Notes under the pieces: model-generated
Told to the model about the DNA's origin: nothing
Database searches by the model: none
What the model saw: the letters and a program-made list of their open reading frames with translations, nothing else
Part shown: positions 27,061-34,906 of the stretch, in pieces
Numbering within the stretch: the stretch's first letter is position 1
Layout: every line of letters begins with the position of its first letter
Position numbers and translations under genes: made by a program
Source: Blastochloris sp.
GTDB taxonomy: Bacteria > Verrucomicrobiota > Verrucomicrobiia > Methylacidiphilales > JAAUTS01
Length of the DNA stretch: 47,065 nt
NCBI GenBank assembly: GCA_012031345.1
Contig: JAAUTS010000004.1
Location: forward strand, 1-47,065
Direction: 5' to 3'

Positions 27061-27825
27061 CATGGACTGTCGATACCTGACAAACGCCTCTTGAATCTCC
27101 CGCCCCAGTTGGGCCTGGGGCTTCACGTGTGGGAAGCTCCACCAAGGCGTCATACCTAACAAATCACTACACACTTGGATTTGTCCCGTCGTGCTCAGGC
27201 CGGAGGCAATTCCAATCGTGGGTATGGACAAATTCCGGGTGATCGCGCCAGCCACCTCCGCCACCACCGCTTCCAACACGATGGAGAACATCCCCATGGT
27301 TTCCAAAAAAAGCGCGTCCTGACTCAATGCCTCCACCTCATCCGCCCGGCGCCCTTTTTTACGATAGCCCCCCTCCTCCACCACGTGCTGCGGCAACATG
27401 CCCAAATGACCCTGCATCTCAATCCCCGCCGACCTGAGTGCCAAAATCTGCGGCTCCAACTCCCGTCCCCCTTCCATTTTTACCGCATCCGCACCAGCCG
27501 CCACCAGTCGGCGCGCATTGATCAAAGCCTGCTCCGGATTCTCATAACTACGGTAGGGTAAATCCGCCGTGATCAACGCCTGTTTCCTCGCCTTGGCCAC
27601 AGCCTCCGTGGCACGCAGAATATCCTCCATCGTCACCTGGGTCGTATTGTCATGTCCCAACATCACCATGCCCAGGGAATCCCCCACATGCAAAATATCC
27701 ACTCCGGCCTCATCCAGGTGTCGCGCCATGGGATAATCATAAGCCGTGACCGCCAGGATCGGACGCAGCTCCTTCCAATGACGAATGCTCTGACAATTCA
27801 AGGCAAAGGCCCTTTTTTCTGACAT
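27040..27825 (-). CDS. panB: 3-methyl-2-oxobutanoate hydroxymethyltransferase
   Basis: PanB adds a hydroxymethyl group from methylene-THF to 2-oxoisovalerate, giving ketopantoate, the first step to pantothenate and CoA. Segments LAVTAYDYPMARHLDEAGVD, VGDSLGMVMLGHDNT, ADLPYRSY, VKMEGGRE and GHLGMLPQ are diagnostic, as are IPTIGIASG and the tail LGREIQEAFVRYRQ. At 261 aa it is full length from ATG 27825. It overlaps the folK end by 28 bp. This folK-panB pairing joins folate and pantothenate steps that share the one-carbon cofactor. Confidence 0.95.
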   Translation of the reverse strand: MSEKRAFALNCQSIRHWKELRPILAVTAYDYPMARHLDEAGVDILHVGDSLGMVMLGHDNTTQVTMEDILRATEAVAKARKQALITADLPYRSYENPEQALINARRLVAAGADAVKMEGGRELEPQILALRSAGIEMQGHLGMLPQHVVEEGGYRKKGRRADEVEALSQDALFLETMGMFSIVLEAVVAEVAGAITRNLSIPTIGIASGLSTTGQIQVCSDLLGMTPWWSFPHVKPQAQLGREIQEAFVRYRQSMSNNIKP

Positions 27826-28298
27826 ATCTGATCGTGGGCGACCGCTTCCAAATCGGCAAGAAGATCGGACACCTTCTTCACCTGACCGGGCAGGATTAAA
27901 TCCGGTCGAATTTCCGCCAAGGGTTTGAGCACAAACAAACGTTCCTGAATCCTGGGATGAGGCAGAGTCAACGTGGACGTATTCATCTCCAACTCCCCTG
28001 CATAGAGCAAATCCAGATCCACCGGACGCGGACTGTTGCGCTCCCTCACTCCGGGACGACCCCGCTTCAGCTCGTAAGCCTGACACTTTTCCAGGAGATA
28101 ACGCACACCATCGCCAAACTCCACTTCCAACACCGCATTCAAAAATGGGAGGGATTGCGCTGTGCAATCTACGGGTGAACTTTCATAGATCGAGGAACAA
28201 AGCTTGACCCGGCCCAACTGATTTAAAAATGCCAGAGACTCCCTCAACTCCAGCTCACGGTCTCCCAGATTCGATCCCAAAGCCACACCTACATTCAT
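27798..28298 (-). CDS. folK: 6-hydroxymethyl-7,8-dihydropterin pyrophosphokinase
   Basis: HPPK transfers pyrophosphate from ATP to hydroxymethyl-dihydropterin in folate synthesis. NVGVALGSNLGDRE begins the protein. SSIYESSPVD, FLNAVLEVEF, and the ATP/Mg motif RPVDLDLLYAG with LPHPRIQERLFVLKPLAEI are all clear. The length of 166 aa is normal. The start is ATG 28298. It is the first recognised gene of a folK-panB unit and overlaps panB by 28 bp. Confidence 0.95.
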   Translation of the reverse strand: MNVGVALGSNLGDRELELRESLAFLNQLGRVKLCSSIYESSPVDCTAQSLPFLNAVLEVEFGDGVRYLLEKCQAYELKRGRPGVRERNSPRPVDLDLLYAGELEMNTSTLTLPHPRIQERLFVLKPLAEIRPDLILPGQVKKVSDLLADLEAVAHDQICQKKGPLP

Positions 28299-28307
28299 GA
28301 AGAAACT

Positions 28308-28421
28308 CTACCACAGAGAAAAGACAGAACACGGGATTTTTCCCGCCCATCGCAAAGCATCCCTTTCATGCTCACGTCTGCTTCCTTCAAAAAAAGTGAG
28401 CCAACGCGTGCCGGAAGCCAT
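28308..28421 (-). CDS. Possible 37-residue protein upstream of folK
   Basis: A short frame on the minus strand runs from ATG 28421 to TAG at 28308-28310, ending 9 bp before folK. The product begins MASGTRWLTFFEGSRREHER and continues DALRWAGKIP. The charged, aromatic sequence looks more protein-like than random, and the frame is open for 12 further codons upstream. There is no homology I can name. The rest of the 200-bp gap shows nothing else. Confidence 0.25.
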   Translation of the reverse strand: MASGTRWLTFFEGSRREHERDALRWAGKIPCSVFSLW

Positions 28422-28495
28422 CTGTTGCCTGACCAGCAGCGTTGAGGGATCAAAACTTTATCCACACTTTCTCCTCTCGAACCGCGCCCAAGCCT

Positions 28496-28957
28496 TCAGG
28501 GAAGCTTGAGCGTCTGGCCGGGCTTAATCGTGTCAGTAGTTAGGCTGTTGATCTGGCGCAGGACATCGACAGAAATGCCATACTTTTTTGAAATACCCCA
28601 CAAGGTATCGCCAGCCTGCACCGTATGTACCCCAGTTGCCGGGGATGAAGTGACCTGGGGAGGAGGAGTGGGTGCTGGAGTTGCGCCGCTGTTGCTTGCG
28701 GGCGTGGGATTCGGAGCTGACCTTAAATCGCGGGTCGGTCCGGGGTAATCATAAATGATAGGCTCGGAGCGGGATGCCGTTAAACCGGGTTGGCTCGAAG
28801 AGGGAGCCGGAGTCGAGCTGCGCTGCGGGAGAGCTTCGCTGGTTGTGGCCGTGGGAATTTCCGATCCGGGACGGCTCGGGCCTGCACAAGAAGCCAGAAA
28901 TACCAGCAGACCCAGCACCGCGATAGCTTCCACCTTGAATATGTAATCTTTTCTCAT
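28496..28957 (-). CDS. LysM-domain lipoprotein
   Basis: This 153-aa protein has a lipoprotein signal VLGLLVFLASCAGPS (lipobox LASC), a long Pro/Ser/Thr/Ala-rich linker at about residues 30-105, and one C-terminal LysM domain. The LysM segment is VHTVQAGDTLWGISKKYGIS, then VLRQINSL and IKPGQTLKLP. LysM binds N-acetylglucosamine in peptidoglycan, so the protein probably tethers the outer membrane or periplasm to the wall. The start is ATG 28957. It is monocistronic, lying between the folK region and tRNA-Arg. Confidence 0.9.
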   Translation of the reverse strand: MRKDYIFKVEAIAVLGLLVFLASCAGPSRPGSEIPTATTSEALPQRSSTPAPSSSQPGLTASRSEPIIYDYPGPTRDLRSAPNPTPASNSGATPAPTPPPQVTSSPATGVHTVQAGDTLWGISKKYGISVDVLRQINSLTTDTIKPGQTLKLP

Positions 28958-28976
28958 TCCACCTTAAATTAAAATC

Positions 28977-29049
28977 GCTCCCGGCAGGATTCGAACCTGC
29001 GACCCACGGATTAGAAATCCGTTGCTCTATCCAACTGAGCTACGGGAGC
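28977..29049 (-). tRNA. tRNA-Arg (anticodon TCT)
   Basis: A 73-nt cloverleaf on the minus strand: acceptor GCTCCCG with CGGGAGC, D arm GCTC-GAGC, anticodon stem ACGGA-TCCGT around loop TTTCTAA (anticodon TCT), T arm GCAGG-TTCGAAT-CCTGC. Confidence 0.96.
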
Positions 29050-29145
29050 TTGAGGAAAGAGTATATGGAATCAAAACCACGCTGACAAGCCTGCGGCAAA
29101 GACCCCTCAGGGCGAACGCTCTTAAATTTCAGAAAGAGGAAGGAG

Positions 29146-29265
29146 TCTAAACCACGAACTCCGACACGTCGCGAGCAGGTGGACACTAAGTTACACGAAA
29201 TAAAAAGTTTTTTCCTTGAGGCGGCGGGGCGGTAGGGGGTGGATTCGTGGGGCTTCGTGGTTAAA
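29146..29265. repeat. Intergenic element bounded by inverted CCACGAA motifs
   Basis: AAACCACGAACTCC at the left and GGGGCTTCGTGGTT at the right form imperfect inverted ends. Between them are degenerate CACGAA/GGACAC motifs and the AT-rich AAAAAGTTTTTT. The same motif family appears as a short tandem array at 44472-44511. There is no gene in this 280-bp gap. Confidence 0.45.
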
Positions 29266-29332
29266 AAAGGTTCTTCTCTGATTCAAACAGCACAGTCTCA
29301 ACAACTTTTAGTGCGTTTGCCCTGAAAGACCC

Positions 29333-29800
29333 CTACGTTTTGCCTCCCTGACTTTTCAGCCAGGCCAAAACCTCCTCCACGTGCCCCTCCGGCTTCACCT
29401 TGCGGAAAGCCTCCCGCACGGTGCCATCCGGCCCCAGAATAAAGGTCGAACGCTCCACGCCCATATACGTCTTGCCATACATGGATTTCTCCACCCAAAC
29501 CCCAAAACTCTGAGCCCACACTTGATCCACGTCCGCCACTAAATCAAAGGTCAGTTGATGTTTTTGAATGAATTTTTGATGCGACTTGGCCGGGTCAGGG
29601 CTCACCCCGAGAATTTCCGCCCCGAACTCACGCACTGCCTCGTGTCCATCCCGAAAAGAACAGGATTCTTTCGTGCACCCGGGGGTGTCATCCTTCGGAT
29701 AAAAATAGAGAACCAGATGGCGTCCCCGGTAATCCTTGAGACGGATGGGTTCCCCCTTTTGATTGATACCTTTCAGCAGCGGTGCTTTTTTTCCAACCAT
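29333..29800 (-). CDS. bcp: Thioredoxin-dependent peroxiredoxin (BCP/PrxQ type)
   Basis: This 155-aa thiol peroxidase reduces H2O2 and organic hydroperoxides. The peroxidatic Cys lies in YPKDDTPGCTKESCSFRD, where the second Cys five residues later is the resolving Cys of the atypical 2-Cys alpha-type BCP. ILGVSPDPAKSHQKFIQKH, GKTYMGVERSTFILGPDG and the C-terminal HVEEVLAWLK are typical. The start is ATG 29800. It is divergent from the membrane protein at 29818, with only 17 bp between the starts, so their promoters must overlap the coding ends or lie further in. Confidence 0.95.
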   Translation of the reverse strand: MVGKKAPLLKGINQKGEPIRLKDYRGRHLVLYFYPKDDTPGCTKESCSFRDGHEAVREFGAEILGVSPDPAKSHQKFIQKHQLTFDLVADVDQVWAQSFGVWVEKSMYGKTYMGVERSTFILGPDGTVREAFRKVKPEGHVEEVLAWLKSQGGKT

Positions 29801-29817
29801 GACTTTTCTCCTATGTT

Positions 29818-30228
29818 ATGATGAAGCTACAGGAAAAAGTCACCCGCTCAACTTTCCCTGCAATATTCATGAGACGCATCGCCTCCATTCTGCTGAACCT
29901 CCTGGCTTTCCCAGGGACGGGCACCATGCTCTCAGGGCGCATTATGTTAGGACTGCTGCAACTCTGCCTGGCCCTGTTGGGCTTTGGCTTGAGCTTATGG
30001 GGCACCGTGGACCTGGCCAAACTCGTTTTCACCACAAACCGTGAACTCCTTTCCACTGCCGAAATTCAGGAAAATATCCTCAACGCTCAGATTCTTTCCC
30101 TGGAACAATTTCTCCTGGCTCTGGGAATCGCTATCTTGGGAGTTTTCCTCTTCAGCATCGCTTGGATTTGGGCCGCCCTCAGCTCCCTCTGTCGTAGCTC
30201 TCCCCCACCCTTACCCAGCCAACCATGA
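29818..30228 (+). CDS. Small multi-pass membrane protein
   Basis: This 136-aa hypothetical protein has hydrophobic helices at about residues 20-62 (SILLNLLAFPGTGTMLSGR, then LGLLQLCLALLGFGLSLWG) and 95-120 (FLLALGIAILGVFLFSIAWIW), with a proline-rich tail. The FPGTGTMLSGR turn resembles a motif in small membrane proteins of unknown function. ATG 29869 (MRRIASILL) is an alternative start that would free the bcp promoter region. The function is unknown. Confidence 0.6.
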   Translation: MMKLQEKVTRSTFPAIFMRRIASILLNLLAFPGTGTMLSGRIMLGLLQLCLALLGFGLSLWGTVDLAKLVFTTNRELLSTAEIQENILNAQILSLEQFLLALGIAILGVFLFSIAWIWAALSSLCRSSPPPLPSQP

Positions 30229-30288
30229 ACTCAAGATTTACGCATTTACAAAGTAAAGGGCTGATCCATCATTTAACTAGACCCTGTT

Positions 30289-31281
30289 ATGAGTAGTCAC
30301 GAGTCGATCGATCCCGAGAACGAAGTGGAGTTTTCCGAAGAAGCTTACCTGGCCCAACTTCGCAAATCCATGGCGGGTTTCTTGGCCCATAAAATTTCTT
30401 TCTCCCTCTTTGAAGCTGGCAAAAATGAACTGCTCCGACACACCCTCGAGCATCTCGTGGATGAACGCTTGCGGGAACAAAAAATCAGTCTGGAACCACA
30501 ACTTCGGGATCGTTTGATCCATGATATTTACGAGGGCCTGCCGGTGAAAAAGCCCAGCACCCCAGCCAAGGAAGAAAAAACCAACCCCCGAATCCCTACG
30601 CCCCGTGGTGGCCGCGTATCTGGCCAAACATCTCAGCAATGAACTGATGCAACCCGGCCATGAAAAGGCTTTATCCCGTAAAATTCAGGTCTTGCTCGAT
30701 GAAAAGCTGGCACTGGACCAAATTCAAATCAGCGCGGAAACCCGCTATCAACTTCTCTCCCTGCTTTGTCAGGGCATGAACGTAACGGTGCCGGAAGAAG
30801 CTCCCCACGCCGACTCCGTCCCGGCAGCGGAAAAAGCCTCACCCGAGAACAAAACCGTCACCCCTCCTCCAAATCCTGCCGTCCAAGCTTCCGTCCCACC
30901 CAAGCCCGCCGCAGCTCCCGCGGCACCGGCCGCTCCCGCCCCGGCCCGCTCCGCTTCACCTCTCTTCCCTCCCCATCCCCGGAACATTCTCCCACCAAAA
31001 AAGTCCCCAAACTTTCCATGCGCGCTCATGCCGAAGAAGAGGGCAAGGAAGTTGAAGAAATCCCCTTCACGGATGAACATCGTCGCCATCTTCTCTTCAC
31101 CTTGGGCTCGAAACTCAAACCGGAAATCATGGGCAGTGGCGATCCCAAGATCGTTTACAAACACATCATGGAAGCTTTGGATCAGGTCTGTGGCGAAGAG
31201 AACGTCGAAATCGACAACGAAATCAAAGAACTCCTCCTCAACGCCATCCTCAGTGGAGAGGGTCTCGAGTTCCAACTCTGA
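30289..31281 (+). CDS. Unrecognised protein with two related helical repeats (two frame changes)
   Basis: Three overlapping frames make one protein of about 330 aa. The first (from ATG 30289) and the second each carry a similar helical unit: LRKSMAGFLAHKIS...LEHLVDERLREQKISLEPQLRDRLIHDIYEGL, and AKHLSNELM...IQVLLDEKLALDQIQISAETRYQLLSLLCQGM. A Pro/Ala-rich linker follows, then a third helical part, DEHRRHLLFTLGSKLKPEIM, ending at 31281. The frame changes are one extra A in the A6 run at 30575-30580 and one missing base at about 30900-30990. I know no family for it. It sits 15 bp before rnhB. Confidence 0.6.
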
Positions 31282-31296
31282 TTCTCCCCTGCGGGC

Positions 31297-31935
31297 ATGA
31301 TCAGATCCTTTTCCCCGCCCCGCGACGCCCTTTCCTGGGATTTGGAAGATCAAGCCGTCGCTCGGGGTTTCATCGTCATCGCCGGAGTCGATGAGGCGGG
31401 CCGTGGCTGCCTCGCTGGTCCGGTTGTGGCTGCCGCTTGTGTTTTTCAACAACGAAGCATCTGGCCGGAAGGTTTGAACGATTCCAAAAAATTGTCTCCC
31501 GCACGAAGAAAAAAAATCCACGATGAGCTGACCCGGAGCCCCGCTGTTTCCTACGCGATTGCCCAAGCGGAGCCGGAGGAGATTGATCAGATCAACATCC
31601 TTCAGGCCAGTTTACTGGCCATGACCCGCGCTGTGCGAAAGCTTGGCAACCTCCCTGACTATCATCTGATTGACGGACCTCAACTCCCTCTGGATTTACA
31701 CCCGGCCCAGGCTGTCATTCGGGGTGATGCCCTGAGCCCCTCCATCGCCGCCGCATCCATTCTTGCCAAGGAAAGTCGTGACCGCATCATGGAACAGCTC
31801 GATCTTGAATTTCCCCAGTATGGTTTCCGAAAACACAAAGGCTACGGCACCCCGGCCCATCTGCTGGCTCTCCAAACTCATGGGCCCTGCCCTCAGCATC
31901 GTAAAAGTTTTGCTCCCGTCCGGGCCGCGGCTTGA
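31297..31935 (+). CDS. rnhB: Ribonuclease HII
   Basis: RNase HII cleaves RNA-DNA hybrids and removes misincorporated ribonucleotides. Catalytic acids lie in VIAGVDEAGRGCLAGPVVAAA (D and E), YHLIDGPQLPL and AAASILAKESRDRIM. LNDSKKLSPARR and YGFRKHKGYGTPAHL are also diagnostic. The length of 212 aa is normal. The start is ATG 31297. The C-terminus overlaps yraN by 56 bp, a tight rnhB-yraN arrangement common in bacteria. Confidence 0.96.
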   Translation: MIRSFSPPRDALSWDLEDQAVARGFIVIAGVDEAGRGCLAGPVVAAACVFQQRSIWPEGLNDSKKLSPARRKKIHDELTRSPAVSYAIAQAEPEEIDQINILQASLLAMTRAVRKLGNLPDYHLIDGPQLPLDLHPAQAVIRGDALSPSIAAASILAKESRDRIMEQLDLEFPQYGFRKHKGYGTPAHLLALQTHGPCPQHRKSFAPVRAAA

Positions 31936-32323
31936 CCCGGAACTCGCTCCACACCTGCGTTCCGGTCAACAAGGTGAAAAAGCCGCCGCGCGCTTTCTGA
32001 AGCAACAGGGCTACCAGGTTCTGGTCCGCAACTACAGCTCGCGCTGGGGCGAAATCGACCTGGTGTGTCGTCACCAGAAAACCCTCGTGTTTGTCGAAGT
32101 CAAAACCCGGGCAGAAGATTCCTGGGACAAACCCGCCGCCGCCGTGACCCGCTCCAAACAGCGTCGCCTCATCCGCACCGCCCACGCTTACCTTCAGGAA
32201 TTGGAAGAGCGCGACATTCCCACCCGCTTTGATGTGGTGGAAGTTTACCTGGATGATTTCGGTCAACCCCGCTGTGAACTCCTACCCCACGCCTTCAGTT
32301 TGAACGACGGGAACCGGATCTAA
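31880..32323 (+). CDS. yraN: UPF0102 (YraN) family nuclease-like protein
   Basis: This 147-aa protein has a PD-(D/E)XK-like fold. GQQGEKAAARFLKQQGYQVL, then NYSSRWGEIDLVCRHQKTLVFVEVKTR (the E...D...ExK catalytic pattern), then KQRRLIRTAHAYL and RFDVVEVYLD match the family throughout. The biological role is unsettled; it is often beside rnhB and tRNA-modification genes. ATG 31880 lies inside the rnhB end; a later TTG would shorten the N-terminus by about ten residues. The true start is uncertain. Confidence 0.92.
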   Translation: MGPALSIVKVLLPSGPRLDPELAPHLRSGQQGEKAAARFLKQQGYQVLVRNYSSRWGEIDLVCRHQKTLVFVEVKTRAEDSWDKPAAAVTRSKQRRLIRTAHAYLQELEERDIPTRFDVVEVYLDDFGQPRCELLPHAFSLNDGNRI

Positions 32324-32414
32324 AGCCCTCATAAAAAATCGCACAAGTTCCAACCCGCCCACCCCAGACGATGCTTGCTTCCCGCGCCAAGCCAGATTAA
32401 ATTCTTGCTTTCCA

Positions 32415-32501
32415 GGACAGGTGGCTGAGTGGCCGAAGGCACTCGACTCGAAATCGAGCGACGTTTAATCGCGTCCGTGGGTTCAAATCCCACCCTGTCC
32501 G
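32415..32501 (+). tRNA. tRNA-Ser (anticodon CGA)
   Basis: An 87-nt class II tRNA: acceptor GGACAGG paired with CCTGTCC, anticodon stem CTCGA-TCGAG with loop CTCGAAA (anticodon CGA), long variable arm, T loop TTCAAAT, discriminator G. The integrase gene begins 206 bp downstream, so this tRNA is the likely attachment site of the accessory region. Confidence 0.95.
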
Positions 32502-32707
32502 ATTTTTTCCCAAGTCCTTGCGCCGCAAGGAAAAGCCCGGAAAAAGAGGCCAGACTGGCCCGTTTTGCCAGAGGGATTGCCAGAGAATGAAGCCTCCCAA
32601 GGCGGACTTTTCTGGGCTCTGCGGAAGCTCGGGCAGAACTCAGCCACTGCCCGCTGACTTCCCCGGAGCCTGCCGACGTAGACTGCTGTTGCAACAGGAG
32701 TCCACTC

Positions 32708-33847
32708 ATGCAGGAACGTTACTGGCTCTACCGCCGCGACAACGGCGTGTATTACTTGCAAGACCGCAAAAACGGCAAACAGCAAAGCCTCAAGACGAAG
32801 GACAGGGCGGAGGCCAAGCGTCTGGCCGCCGGACGCAACCAGGCCGAGCAAATGCCCGCCCTCAACCTGGCCATGGCCCGGACCTATCTCCTGGCCAAAT
32901 CGCCCCAGATGGTCACGCGGACCTGGGGAGATGTCATGAAGGACAAGGAGGCGCAATACGCCCACGCCGGGGCCAATTCCACGCTGAAACGCTGGCAAAA
33001 GGTCTGCCGCAGCAAGCCATGGTCCGTGCTGCATGCCCTGCCTCTGGTGGAAACCGAGCCGGATCATTTCCTGTCAGTCCTGCGCCATCCGGATTCGGGT
33101 TCCTCCACCAACGTCTGGCTGCGCATCCTACACAATTACGCACTGGACATGAGTTGGCTTCTGGCGGCGGTCCTCCCCAAAAAGCGGTGGCCCAAAATCC
33201 ACTACAAGGAAAAGCGAGGCATCACGGAGGACGAACACCGCTCCATCCTGGCCCTGGCCGTGGAAGGGACCGAAGAAGCGGCCTACTATGAACTGCTCTG
33301 GGAAACGGGCGGCTCGCAAACCGACATCGCCAGCCTCGACGACACCCGGATCGATTGGGACCAGCGCAGCATCCTCTACCGGAGGATGAAAACGCAGAAC
33401 CGGGGCTATGAGTTCGCCAAGGTGCGTCTGGGGTCGCGGCTCATCGCCCTCCTGGAGGGCCTTCCCAAGCAAGGCCCACTCCTGCCCACCCTGGCGGCCA
33501 TGAGCCTGGAAAACCGGGCCAAGCTGTTCCGGAGGCGGGTGCGGGCACTGGGCCTCAAAGACATCAGCCTGCACTGCTACCGCTACGCCTGGGCGGAACG
33601 GGCGAGGAAAGCGTAAGTGCCCCTGCGCGTGGCCATGGAAACCCTGGGCCACCGCAGCCGAGCCGTGCATCAAGCCTACGCCAAGAAAGTCGAGGTCGAC
33701 CTCATGCCCCTGGAATACTACGAGCGCAAAGCGGCCGAAAACATCGTGGACTTCCAAAAATACGCTCCGCCCGCGGCGGAAGCGCGGTTGGCAGCGGTGC
33801 CCTTGAAAGGAGACAAACACCGGCAAATCGTCTCATCCACTATCTGA
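32708..33847 (+). pseudogene. Tyrosine recombinase/integrase interrupted by an in-frame TAA
   Basis: The first 302 codons carry an Arm/SAM-like N-terminus (YWLYRRDNGVYYLQDRKNGK) and the start of the catalytic domain, including the HxxR box in LHCYRYAWAERARKA. A TAA at 33614-33616 interrupts. The same frame continues immediately with VPLRVAMETLGHRSRAVHQAYAKK, which contains the remaining catalytic His and Tyr, and ends at 33847. There is no indel, so this is a true in-frame stop where family members usually have Gly. The enzyme is inactive unless the stop is read through. Its position just after tRNA-Ser marks a genomic island; a tRNA 3'-end duplicate was not found in the window. Confidence 0.85.
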
Positions 33848-33863
33848 GAAGCTCTTTGGGGAA

Positions 33864-33895
33864 ACGGGGGATAATCCCCCTCTAAAAAAGAGGGG
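33864..33895 (+). terminator. Hairpin pair after the integrase
   Basis: GGGGGATAATCCCCC is followed by CCCCTCT-AAAAA-AGAGGGG, sharing bases, so two alternative stems are possible. It lies 16 bp after the integrase stop and may terminate its transcript. Confidence 0.4.
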
Positions 33896-34906
33896 CATGA
33901 AAGCCCGGAGGGCGCTGAAGTTGATCCGCCTCTGGCGGGGGTGTGTGGTCTTGGAACGCCTGACGCGCTCCGCTTGCCCTGCTTCCTAGCCGTCGAGAAG
34001 GGTTATTCCAACCAGCTTCTGAATCTTGATCATGAATAATTCATGACGATGTGCGAGGTCTATGGGGTGAATCGCGGACGCTTCTTGAAGCGGCTGCGGG
34101 ACAGCACGCCGAGATAGGCGTCCATTCTCTCCAGCATCTCTCGCTCTCTAGCCACCGCCCGGCAATGAGGGCGATCCAACCCAATCCAACCCCCGCCCGC
34201 CGCGCCTCTCCTCCGTTCCGGGGCGCGCCGGGCGCGGGTTCTGATTTTACTCTCGGGGTGGGAGAAACCGCGTGCCACGGCGTTTGGCGGTGGCACGCGG
34301 CTTGCCAGCCTTCGGGGCCGGTAGACAAGTGTTGATTTTGCTGGGGGCCTCGCGTGAGTCGTCAGGTGTGGAAAGGCCGCGCTCCTGCGCTTCGCGGCGA
34401 TGGTGCGGAAAGGGCGAGGCGGAAGCGAGCGCCGCGAGCCCGCCCCGGCTTTTCCGCCGCCATGGCCGCTCATGAGAACCTGCGGAGAGTCCACCCGGAC
34501 GTGGGGAGCGCCGCGGAGGCACGAAGCGGCTTTCCCCGCGCCGGGGTGGCCGGAGTGGTCGCTGGTTGAGGCCGCGCCTCGTTGGAAATTCAGACCGGGC
34601 CGCGCAGATCGCGCATCTGGGGCGATGAGGCTGATTTGGATGGGGGCCAGGTGTTTCCGTGTGTCGTGAACGCGTTTTCCAGTGGTTAAAACCAAGCCTC
34701 AATCTTCAAGCGGTCACGAGGGCTGAAATCCCGCAGAAGAACCTAATCGCTAGCGTCAACATCCCCAATTGACCCCTGCTTGGCGTCGTGTCAGAGTTGA
34801 CACTCAATCGAATCCAATCTCGTATCCTTGCCGCTGCTCGACGCGCTGCTGCCAAAGGTGCTGAGTGGAGAGCTAAACGTGGGCGGAATTTCAAACTGAA
34901 TTGAAC
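33896..34906. other. GC-rich gene-poor kilobase in the island
   Basis: Open frames exist on both strands, but they overlap, have low-complexity Arg/Ala/Gly/Pro translations and match nothing I know. A perfect palindrome CATGAATAATTCATG lies at 34031-34045 and could be an operator or recombination remnant. On the minus strand at 34589-34615 is a tail reading MRDLRGPV and stop, identical in its last seven residues to the C-terminus of the HTH gene at 37835. This suggests a decayed gene copy. Composition turns AT-rich from about 34700, where the nuclease module begins. Confidence 0.5.
34589..34615. repeat. Left copy of 27-bp perfect direct repeat
   Basis: Begins TTCAGACCGGGCC and ends CAGATCGCGCA. 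It is identical to 37834-37860 in the same orientation. The two copies enclose the OLD nuclease and its partner gene (3.2 kb). The repeat encodes the last codons of an HTH-type gene on the minus strand. Confidence 0.85.

Noticed and set aside
34060-34702. 211- and 151-aa open frames in the GC-rich island segment
   Set aside because: They overlap one another in different frames, have Arg/Ala/Pro-biased translations and no domain; high GC alone removes stop codons.
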